Source: Candidatus Hodarchaeota archaeon (GTDB taxonomy: Archaea; Asgardarchaeota; Heimdallarchaeia; Hodarchaeales; YT1-057). From it: a DNA stretch of 10,842 nucleotides. Of the stretch, positions 5,093 to 10,842 are shown in pieces. Below the pieces are notes generated by a model. It saw nothing but the letters and a program-made list of their open reading frames with translations, was not told the origin of the DNA and made no database searches. The translations under genes and the position numbers were made by a program. Location of the stretch: contig JAEOTI010000348.1 in NCBI GenBank assembly GCA_016839955.1, positions 1 to 10,842 on the forward strand. Reading direction: 5' to 3'. Each line of letters starts with the position of its first letter. Position 1 is the first letter of the stretch.

Positions 5093-8029
5093 TTGAAAGG
5101 TCTACTAAAAACAAATACTTTTATTTTGGCAAGAATAAAGATATTTACTTTCAGGGATCTTGGACTGTTTCTAACTGGCATAATTCTTGTTTCCATGACT
5201 TCGGGGGCGATTGGTGCATTTATGTTTGGAGTAAGTGAAGAAGAATTCTTTATTGGGGGAGCAGACAACATCTTGATTGTCGCGGAACCAGGGACTACTA
5301 CGCCTCTTACAAGCAAAGTTCCTGATTATCTTCAGGTAGATATACAAAGAATAAAAGGAGTTGTCGCAGTCAGTCCAGAAACCATATGTATCTCCATTGC
5401 TCAAGATTTAGATGATAGTCCTCTGATTGTACGAGGGATTACACCAAATTTCTCTCTACTTACCAACACAAGCTTGATAGAAGGTTCGTGGTTCGATCCA
5501 AATTATGGTGACGCTACTAACATTCATGTCAATGGAGCGATGGTTGGATATCTCTTGGCGGAAGAACATAGCTTGTCTTGCGGTGACATACTCCAATTGG
5601 CAAGTACTAGGACTAATGTGTTGATGGAAGTGGTAATAACTGGGATAATTCGTTCAGATTCTCCAACTGATGAAGAATTACTTGTATCTTTGTCTACAGG
5701 TAGGACTCTGCTTAAGATTCGTGAGGAATCTAATTTTGTATCTTTTCTTCGGGTTCTGGTGGACGAAAAGATTATTACCAAAGAAAAATTATCTGAATTT
5801 CTAAATGATGAATTTACAGTTCCATTTTTACTTAGTTCTAAAGATCCTGAAATTGCATCCACTTTAGTGGGAACACCAATTGTAGCGTATACTCCACATG
5901 GTACTCATGTGGCAACACAATTATTCCAAGAAGGAAATAGAACAGAATTTCAATTGAAATTTGGTACATATGAGTTTGTGGCATCACATCCTAAAACGCA
6001 GAATAGTCCTCCCATATCTGTGTATGTAAATCGTAGTTTTTCGGATCCTTTTGAAATAGCAATCGGAAGTTTATATTTCGATCTGCAACTAAATATTACT
6101 TATAACAAAGAACCAGCTAATAATGCTTCTGTATTTCTTGAAGAGAAGTTTCACCGGAAGGAAAATTATACTTCTCAGACAAATGTGGATGGAATAGCTC
6201 AATTTCATGACATTGCAGAAAATTTTTATGATGTTTTCGTTCAATATGGAGAGAATGAAAAAAATACAACGATTAAATTAAACAAATCAATGCATATTGA
6301 TATAGAATTAATGAATTACTTTTCATTAAATATCTTGAATATTTCATCTGGAAAGGAGGTTCACGGAGGAACTGTAACGATTTTCAATGCGAGTTATCAG
6401 AAGATTTCTTCTGATTATCAAAGTAACACACCAATTTTCCTGGATCCTGGAAAATTTCAAGTTGAATTCAGTCATAATCAGATTTTTAGGGAGTTCTCTA
6501 CAGTTATTAAAGAAGCTGTAAACAAAACAATCTACGTTGGATTCGCTTTTTTAGACGTTTTGGCTCGCGGAGAAAATGAAGAACCTTTAGATTCAACCAA
6601 TGTAAGTATCACAGGATTTAATGAGACTATCGCTCATGCTTTGACTAATACCAGTGGATTATGCGAATTTTATTTAGAGTCAGGCCTCAACTATTCTGTT
6701 ACTGTTACCCCAGCAGAAAATCAAAGCAAGGCTTATTCTCATGAGATATCATTCGTTAACTCCACTGGTCTTAGTTTTGATTTCCTTGATATCTATATAC
6801 TCAATGTAGTTGTTTTCAACGGAACAGAAAGCACTAGTTCGGAAAAAGGTCTGATTAATTGTGATGTTGTAATCCTCAAGGATTCTTTGCAGGTTTTCTC
6901 AGGGATAACCGACAATTTAGGAAAAGTGACTTTTAATCTAACTGAACCTGGTATATATCAGATCCAAGCAGAAAAAGATGGATTTCATACAGAAAAAACT
7001 TTAGAAATTCTTCGATTCAACACAACATACCCTATTAAGCTTGGGAATGTTCAATTTTTGGTATCAACAACTTCTATTAGTGGATATCCTATTTCTGAAG
7101 TAGAAATAACACTAAAGAACGCTACTGGATTTATTTTCAATGGTATTACCAATTCAAGTGGTCAAGTAGAATTATTTGTTCCTATAGGTAATTATTTACT
7201 TCAAATAGTTAAAGGAAACTTCTCTTCTCTGGAATCAATTTCATTTAACGAAAGTCAAAGGATATCGTTCTTGAGGACCATTGAATTTATTGGAGATTTA
7301 ATTATAACCTTGACTAATCAGTTTTCTCAAAAGATTTCTTTCGCTAATGTGATATTAACCAATGGTTATTATAGCTTAAAGTACACAGGATTCACCGAGG
7401 ATAACGGGGTCGTCTCATTCTATGCAATACCTTGGGCTAACTATTCCGTCCACATTACTTATTTTGATGAGGTTTTTCCTCAGAAAATAATCAATTTCTC
7501 TGAGGAAAGATTGAGTTTTCTCCTTCGTATAGAGACTGTAAATCCAATTCTAAATATCGATGAAATTAAATGGGGAATGGATTATGGTTTTTCAGTTGTT
7601 TTGTCTTCAGAATATGTATCGAGTTTTTTACAAACCTCATTAATCATCATTATAACAACATTAACAAGCTTAGTGATAATAATTTCAGTATTATCATTAT
7701 TGAGTATTGCATCTGTGATTTCACACCCTATCGTTTCTAATGAAAAAGCGATTGAAATATTCAAACGGCTTGGTGCTACAAGAAATCAAATCATCTTCGG
7801 AGTGGTGGTTCAACTTAGTATCTTAGGACTAGTAGCAAGCGTTTTGGGAGGTCGATTTGGAATGTGGACTCTTACAGTTGTTCCCACTTTAAAGAATATT
7901 AATGTTGGGGGAATTTTAATTCGACCTCAGATGAATATTTGGTTACTAGTCATCATAATTCTCTCGAATATGGGGATTGTTATTCTCAAAGCGAGTCAAA
8001 AAGTTAATCAACTTTGCTCATTGCACTAA
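5093..8029 (+). CDS. FtsX/MacB-type ABC permease with a large insert of Ig-like repeats in its ectodomain
   Basis: The product has 978 residues, more than twice the usual length for an FtsX permease. TM1 is at about 22-46 and a MacB-like outer domain at about 47-265. Seven consecutive beta-rich units of 55-85 residues follow (about 271-325, 327-405, 408-482, 484-566, 567-650, 651-730, 731-813). Most carry a CarboxypepD_reg/PEGA-like signature: T-(D/N)-x-x-G-x-x-x-F, then a Gly and Y-x-(V/I), as in TNTSGLCEF, TDNLGKVTF, TNSSGQVEL and TEDNGVVSF. TM2 (about 846-875), the coupling segment EKAIEIFKRLGATRNQI (884-900), TM3 (about 901-920) and TM4 (about 945-966) complete the permease. I count 27 sequons, all on the outer side. 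The likely role is as partner of the first permease, the stack forming a glycosylated stalk or a binding surface. No ATPase is nearby. The start is TTG, coupled to the upstream stop. Confidence 0.82.
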   Translation: MKGLLKTNTFILARIKIFTFRDLGLFLTGIILVSMTSGAIGAFMFGVSEEEFFIGGADNILIVAEPGTTTPLTSKVPDYLQVDIQRIKGVVAVSPETICISIAQDLDDSPLIVRGITPNFSLLTNTSLIEGSWFDPNYGDATNIHVNGAMVGYLLAEEHSLSCGDILQLASTRTNVLMEVVITGIIRSDSPTDEELLVSLSTGRTLLKIREESNFVSFLRVLVDEKIITKEKLSEFLNDEFTVPFLLSSKDPEIASTLVGTPIVAYTPHGTHVATQLFQEGNRTEFQLKFGTYEFVASHPKTQNSPPISVYVNRSFSDPFEIAIGSLYFDLQLNITYNKEPANNASVFLEEKFHRKENYTSQTNVDGIAQFHDIAENFYDVFVQYGENEKNTTIKLNKSMHIDIELMNYFSLNILNISSGKEVHGGTVTIFNASYQKISSDYQSNTPIFLDPGKFQVEFSHNQIFREFSTVIKEAVNKTIYVGFAFLDVLARGENEEPLDSTNVSITGFNETIAHALTNTSGLCEFYLESGLNYSVTVTPAENQSKAYSHEISFVNSTGLSFDFLDIYILNVVVFNGTESTSSEKGLINCDVVILKDSLQVFSGITDNLGKVTFNLTEPGIYQIQAEKDGFHTEKTLEILRFNTTYPIKLGNVQFLVSTTSISGYPISEVEITLKNATGFIFNGITNSSGQVELFVPIGNYLLQIVKGNFSSLESISFNESQRISFLRTIEFIGDLIITLTNQFSQKISFANVILTNGYYSLKYTGFTEDNGVVSFYAIPWANYSVHITYFDEVFPQKIINFSEERLSFLLRIETVNPILNIDEIKWGMDYGFSVVLSSEYVSSFLQTSLIIIITTLTSLVIIISVLSLLSIASVISHPIVSNEKAIEIFKRLGATRNQIIFGVVVQLSILGLVASVLGGRFGMWTLTVVPTLKNINVGGILIRPQMNIWLLVIIILSNMGIVILKASQKVNQLCSLH

Positions 8030-8057
8030 AGCTGTAATATGTGGATATCTCTAAGTT

Positions 8058-8085
8058 TCGTAATGAATTATTTTTGGAATTACGA
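8058..8085. terminator. Hairpin between the convergent permease and URO-D-like genes
   Basis: TCGTAAT (8058-8064) and ATTACGA (8079-8085) form a perfect 7-bp stem around a 14-base AT-rich loop that contains TTTTT. It lies 29 bases after the TAA of the large permease and could serve transcripts from both sides. The function is inferred from position only. Confidence 0.3.
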
Positions 8086-8205
8086 TGTAGTTGTTCCTGA
8101 GGTTGCCTTGACAAATGTATCTTTTCATCGGTATTGTTTAATTCCATTCTAAGTTCTTACTGTTAGATAAAAGAGATAGAGATGATTTTAAGGATTTTAT
8201 GAATG

Positions 8206-9201
8206 TTAGATTGCGACTAAAGAGTTTATTGTATCAATTATTTGCTTTAGATTGTCATCAGGAAAATCTTGAGGTAACACACAACCTGGAGCAAAAATTA
8301 GACCTTGTTCATCAAATTGGGTATAAATTGATTTAATAGATTGTTCAATTTCCTCTTTACTGCCTTTTCGGAGTAAATTCATCTCATCAAGACCCCCAAG
8401 TAATCCTCCATTGAAATCCTGGCGAGCTTCAAGAAGACTTGGCGGTGTCCGTTGGTCGTGCCAATTGATGGCTTGGACATTTGGTAACTGAGTTGCTAAC
8501 TTAAAGAAGGGTTTTTCACCATGTAAATGGATGACGTTAAAGACAGATTTTTTGGTTATATTAAGTAATAGTGATTTCATTGGTTGAAACTCAAATTCTT
8601 GTAGTTCTTCCTGCTGAAGAGTTGAGTTGAAATGTTGACTAGCGATAAACAGACCATCTGCTCCAGCGTCCAGAACTGAACTAGCAAATTCATTCATGAG
8701 ATTAGTGAGCATAGTTATTTGACTACTGATAAGCTTGTGATCTTGAAATATGTGTTCTAGGAGAGAGGGGTCTAATTTCGAAGCTACCATGAATGGAGAA
8801 AAAATAGTCATCATTGTTGGAACTACATTTTCAATTTGTTGATGTATGAGTCTAACAGCTTTGATTTGAGCGCCGAATTCACCATCATTGGGGTCAACAG
8901 GTTCCAGCGTTTCCCAATCGTTTATAGAAGCGATAGGGGGTTTATCACAGATTCGAGAGCCTGAAACTGGTCGATAATCCCCTAGGATGCCACCAAAGTC
9001 TACAACACAGTAACTCCCGTGCGGGGAGATTTTCATGAGATCAGATGAAAATTTTTGTTGAAAGTCGAGTTGTGCGCTGGCTAATCCTTCCGAGGTTCTG
9101 TCTGCTTCAGGAAAATGCTTCCAAAAAGAATAAGGAACCTTTGGTGTTTGTTGTTGTTTAAAAGTAGCTTTCAATAAAGAAAACTTATCAATTTGGTTCA
9201 T
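8206..9201 (-). CDS. Uroporphyrinogen decarboxylase-like protein (COG0407/MtaA-type), probable zinc methyltransferase-like
   Basis: The product has 331 residues and is soluble. The N-terminal VPYSFWKHFPEADR (about 22-35), the (beta/alpha)8-like pattern and the C-terminal half (NWHDQRTPPSLLEAR, then NGGLLGGLDE, then FAPGCVLPQDFPDDNL) match the URO-D superfamily branch that includes corrinoid methyltransferases such as MtaA and MtbA. These use a zinc site with H-x-C plus a distant Cys. Here His225-x-His227 and Cys307 have nearly the same spacing, so a His-x-His/Cys zinc site is plausible. The RQAGR motif of true HemE is absent, so heme synthesis is unlikely. No corrinoid protein or methyltransferase partner is in the window, so the substrate is unknown. 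The ATG at 9199-9201 has no strong Shine-Dalgarno sequence. The gene is divergent from the DUF4443 regulator and could be its target. Confidence 0.72.
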   Translation of the reverse strand: MNQIDKFSLLKATFKQQQTPKVPYSFWKHFPEADRTSEGLASAQLDFQQKFSSDLMKISPHGSYCVVDFGGILGDYRPVSGSRICDKPPIASINDWETLEPVDPNDGEFGAQIKAVRLIHQQIENVVPTMMTIFSPFMVASKLDPSLLEHIFQDHKLISSQITMLTNLMNEFASSVLDAGADGLFIASQHFNSTLQQEELQEFEFQPMKSLLLNITKKSVFNVIHLHGEKPFFKLATQLPNVQAINWHDQRTPPSLLEARQDFNGGLLGGLDEMNLLRKGSKEEIEQSIKSIYTQFDEQGLIFAPGCVLPQDFPDDNLKQIIDTINSLVAI

Positions 9202-9302
9202 TTTGAATCATATCCAGCATTTATTGTGCCATTGATTAACTTTCTGCCGATATTCTCACACTCTTAATGATAATATTCCTAACATTTTTTTAATCTGATT
9301 TC

Positions 9303-9312
9303 TTTATAAATA
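9303..9312 (+). promoter_or_regulatory. Archaeal TATA box of the DUF4443 regulator gene
   Basis: TTTATAAATA is a near-ideal archaeal TATA element. Transcription about 25 bases downstream (near 9333) would leave a leader of about 18 bases holding the Shine-Dalgarno site at 9337-9341. This is the clearest promoter in the window. Confidence 0.6.
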
Positions 9313-9328
9313 AGGGAATGCTTTTGGC

Positions 9329-9342
9329 GACCAATTGAGGTC
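9329..9342. promoter_or_regulatory. Possible operator: inverted repeat GACC-N6-GGTC at the transcription start
   Basis: GACC AATTGA GGTC has 4-bp arms and an embedded CAATTG palindrome. It overlaps the predicted transcription start and the ribosome binding site of the winged-helix gene, where autorepression would act. The arms are short, so it could be chance. Confidence 0.25.
9337..9341 (+). promoter_or_regulatory. Shine-Dalgarno site of the DUF4443 regulator gene
   Basis: GAGGT ends nine bases before the ATG at 9351, supporting that start. Confidence 0.5.
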
Positions 9343-9350
9343 ACTAATCT

Positions 9351-10007
9351 ATGGTGCGAAACGATTCATTTCTTCGGCCGAATCATTATCAGGCTGATTA
9401 TTTATATGCCCTCCATCTTCTAGATCATTACCAACATATGGGAAGGTACAAGTTGGCTCAACAGCTCCATATCTCCAGTGCGCAAACACGAGCTATCCTC
9501 AAGAAATTAGTTGATCGAAAATTGGTAAAGAAATCCAGCCAAAGACTTGGCCATCAGTTATCTTCTCAAGGTGAAGAGGTTTGGAAAAGGTGTCAACAAT
9601 TCCTCCATATACCAACACGACGAATCCATTTAGGACGCAATTATACTTTGGGAAAAAAGGATGCAATAATATGTGTTGAAGGAATGGGAATTGAAACGCT
9701 TAATACAGTAGTTTTACGAGATGAAGCTCTTCTCAATGGGGCGTTAGGATGCACTGTATTTCTTAAAGAACCATCTGGGCAGTTTTTTCTTCTGGATACA
9801 GTATATCCACCCTTACCTCAGATTGAGCTCACAGATAGAAAAGTTAGAAGAAAGTTGTCTACCATAATTTCTGGAATCTCTTGGTCAAAAATCCTGATAA
9901 TTGTTGGAACAGCAAATCAGGTCATTAATGCTCAAATTGGAGCTATTTCCGCTGCACTCCTTTTAGTTCCTGCAGAAGTTAAACAATATTTTCAAGCCAT
10001 CACATAG
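9351..10007 (+). CDS. Winged-helix DNA-binding protein with C-terminal DUF4443-like domain
   Basis: The product has 218 residues. The N-terminal part is a winged helix: a first helix at about 14-28, then a helix-turn-helix (GRYKLAQQLHISSAQTRAIL, 31-50) continuing through KKLVDRKLVKKS, then a wing and a basic helix (to about 85). The C-terminal domain (about 100-215) starts with KDAIICVEGMG and contains LRDEALLNGALGCTVFL (122-138). The R-D-x-A-x-x-x-GA-x-G-x-T pattern is what I associate with DUF4443, a family known mainly from archaea. It ends in a hydrophobic, ligand-domain-like segment (ILIIVGTANQVINAQIGAISAALLLV). It is probably a transcription regulator with a small-molecule or partner-sensing domain. 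The gene has its own TATA box and Shine-Dalgarno site and stands divergent from the URO-D-like gene, a common arrangement for a local regulator. The ligand is unknown. Confidence 0.75.
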   Translation: MVRNDSFLRPNHYQADYLYALHLLDHYQHMGRYKLAQQLHISSAQTRAILKKLVDRKLVKKSSQRLGHQLSSQGEEVWKRCQQFLHIPTRRIHLGRNYTLGKKDAIICVEGMGIETLNTVVLRDEALLNGALGCTVFLKEPSGQFFLLDTVYPPLPQIELTDRKVRRKLSTIISGISWSKILIIVGTANQVINAQIGAISAALLLVPAEVKQYFQAIT

Positions 10008-10015
10008 TTTTTTTT
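10008..10015 (+). terminator. T8 tract after the DUF4443 regulator gene
   Basis: Eight consecutive T residues follow directly after the TAG at 10005-10007. An oligo-U tract alone is sufficient for archaeal termination, so this is a reasonable terminator. Confidence 0.45.
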
Positions 10016-10105
10016 AACAAATCTCCCTTAAAATGAGAAACAAACCTTCTTACTGAAATAATTAGGGTTGAATAAGAAACTTCTTTCTTGTTTTATAATA
10101 CTCAA

Positions 10106-10120
10106 GCAAAAAATTTTTGC
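10106..10120. terminator. Palindromic A/T tract between convergent genes
   Basis: GCAAAAAATTTTTGC is a near-perfect palindrome. On the minus strand it provides a T6 run about 18 bases after the TGA of the zinc-ribbon gene. On the plus strand it gives T5 after the regulator gene. It could be a bidirectional terminator. Confidence 0.38.
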
Positions 10121-10130
10121 AATATCCTTT

Positions 10131-10508
10131 TCATATGTGAAGCGAGATTGGTGATCTGGTTTTTGATTTTAACTTGGAAAATTTCCCGCATTTAGCACAA
10201 TGATAGGTTTCTCCAATCGGAAGGAAAGATGGGATAAAACTGCAATGAGGACAGCTAAAACCATGGGTATAAGATCCTCTACTGAAAGATGCTACCTGAT
10301 GCTTTAGTTTTCGATTTTTTCGTAAGGTTCTGAACCACAGAATATAGGGGAGTAAAATAATTATCAAAATCGGGAACAAGTATGAAAAAGCTTTAACATA
10401 GTATAATGGAAATTCAATCCAATCATAGGGAGGTAAATTTCGCATAAAAATCCATAGCTGCTCGCCCCACCAATATAGTCCATCTGTAACCCAATCTGTG
10501 AAAGGCAT
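10131..10508 (-). CDS. Membrane-anchored zinc-ribbon protein, unknown function
   Basis: The product has 125 residues. An aromatic-rich N-terminus (1-38, with several Trp and Tyr: DWVTDGLYWWGEQLWIF) precedes one strong membrane helix at about 39-59 (AFSYLFPILIIILLPYILWF). A basic stretch follows (RTLRKNRKLKH), which places the C-terminal half in the cytoplasm by the positive-inside rule. That half holds a zinc ribbon, C86-P-H-C89 with C104-A-K-C107, and ends in a basic tail (KLKSKTRSPISLHI). The ribbon may bind nucleic acid or a protein partner. I do not recognise a named family. The ATG at 10506-10508 has AGGA 11 bases upstream and a TATA-like box at 10548-10555. The gene sits downstream of another zinc-ribbon-ending gene on the same strand, with a 184-base gap, so it is probably transcribed separately. 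Confidence 0.7.
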   Translation of the reverse strand: MPFTDWVTDGLYWWGEQLWIFMRNLPPYDWIEFPLYYVKAFSYLFPILIIILLPYILWFRTLRKNRKLKHQVASFSRGSYTHGFSCPHCSFIPSFLPIGETYHCAKCGKFSKLKSKTRSPISLHI

Positions 10509-10547
10509 TAAGTTCTTGTTCCTGAGAATTTGATCAAATGTACATGG

Positions 10548-10555
10548 AAATATAT
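10548..10555 (-). promoter_or_regulatory. Possible TATA box of the zinc-ribbon membrane protein gene
   Basis: ATATATTT on the minus strand predicts transcription near 10526, giving a leader of about 17 bases with the AGGA at 10520-10523. The spacing is consistent across all three elements. Confidence 0.4.
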
Positions 10556-10692
10556 GATTATAATCTTAACTAGATACTTTCTCCGTTATTAATTTTTAAG
10601 GGTTCTAAGTTATTAACTCTTAGATCCTGTTTTACTGGATTTTATGAATCAGTATCCAGAAAGATCTTCAGCTTTGGATGATATTCTGGGGA

Positions 10693-10842
10693 CTATCTAG
10701 AAGTACTTCTATTTAGATACATTGGAATCTCAGTATTACATGAAGGGCAATGACATGTCTGAAGATCAAAATTCTTATCTATCTGATATCCAGTCCGTTT
10801 AATTAGTAAAATCCTACAATTTGGACAATAAGTGTTTTCTAA
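10693..10842 (-). CDS. C-terminal zinc ribbon of a probable AmmeMemoRadiSam-system radical SAM enzyme (partial)
   Basis: Only the last 49 codons are in the window; the frame is open to the right edge and stops at TAG 10693-10695. The fragment begins LENTYCPNC, continues LLIKRTGYQIDKN, then TCHCPSC, and ends EIPMYLNRSTSR. Cys pairs C6/C9 and C32/C35 of the fragment form a zinc ribbon. The order E-N-T-x-C-P-x-C, then L-x-I-x-R-x-G-(Y/F), then N-x-(D/L), then C-P-x-C is what I know as the tail of the radical SAM protein (pyruvate formate-lyase activase-like) of the AmmeMemoRadiSam system, where it usually reads C-P-Y-C-G. Here the last knuckle has Asn instead of Gly, and an extra Cys (C30) is present. 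The CxxxCxxC radical SAM motif would lie outside the window, so the call rests on this tail alone. Confidence 0.6.
   Translation of the reverse strand, partial: LENTYCPNCRILLIKRTGYQIDKNFDLQTCHCPSCNTEIPMYLNRSTSR

Noticed and set aside
4725..5862. Several minus-strand open frames of 77-112 codons opposite the two permease genes (about 4725-5027, 5056-5316, 5171-5404, 5524-5862)
   Set aside because: They lie entirely antisense to two well-supported permease genes, overlap one another, have no recognisable domain, and have compositions expected of reverse-complement shadows.
6354..6390. Strong internal Shine-Dalgarno-like sequence (AAGGAGGT and a second GGAGG) inside the large permease gene, suggesting an internal start
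   Set aside because: No start codon is well spaced after it, and the nearest ATG (6387) is out of frame with the gene. It encodes ordinary Lys-Glu-Val and Gly-Gly codons.
8206..9201. Annotation as true uroporphyrinogen III decarboxylase (HemE)
   Set aside because: The N-terminal RQAGR substrate motif is missing and no other heme gene is nearby. The residue pattern fits the methyltransferase-like branch better.
10635..10659. CTGGAT/ATCCAG inverted repeat downstream of the radical SAM-like tail, considered as a terminator
   Set aside because: The 6-bp stem has a 13-base loop and no following T-run on the minus strand, so it is not distinguishable from chance.
1..10842. CRISPR array, tRNA or rRNA genes, insertion sequences, integrase or attachment sites
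   Set aside because: No regularly spaced direct repeats, no clover-leaf or rRNA-like segments, and no transposase or recombinase motifs were seen on either strand.

Overview
The window is about 10.8 kb of AT-rich DNA that most likely comes from an archaeon. Two things point there. One gene matches a winged-helix plus DUF4443 architecture known mainly from archaea, and it is preceded by a well-placed TATA box (TTTATAAATA) rather than -35/-10 boxes. The extracytoplasmic domains are also crowded with N-glycosylation sequons. The low GC, the large multidomain FtsX permease and the mixture of families would suit an Asgard or related mesophilic lineage, but that placement is inference.

Layout: (1) 1-611 (+) is the 3' end of a membrane protein with a sequon-rich ectodomain; its reading frame stays open to the window edge. 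(2) 772-1059 (-) is a small two-helix membrane protein. (3) 1208-3628 (-) is an 806-residue GT-C-type membrane glycosyltransferase. (4) 3910-8029 (+) holds two FtsX/MacB-type ABC permeases read as one unit, both starting at TTG. The second has roughly 545 residues of Ig-like repeats inserted into its ectodomain, and no ATPase gene is in the window. (5) 8206-9201 (-) is a uroporphyrinogen-decarboxylase-like (MtaA-type) protein, divergent from (6) 9351-10007 (+), a winged-helix DUF4443 regulator. (7) 10131-10508 (-) is a membrane-anchored zinc-ribbon protein. (8) 10693-10842 (-) is the C-terminal zinc ribbon of a gene entering from the right, resembling the radical SAM enzyme of the AmmeMemoRadiSam system.

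How the genes may work together: the left 8 kb is a cell-envelope region. The membrane glycosyltransferase, the sequon-rich truncated protein and the permease pair all place large domains outside the cell, and the permeases carry 33 sequons, all on the predicted outer side. The permease pair probably forms a MacB/LolCDE-like mechanotransmission complex with an ATPase encoded elsewhere. The right 2.8 kb holds unrelated cytoplasmic and regulatory genes. Genes on opposite strands are separated by short intergenic gaps with candidate TATA boxes or hairpins. No rRNA, tRNA, CRISPR array, insertion sequence or integrase was seen, and no stretch over 300 bases lacks a gene.
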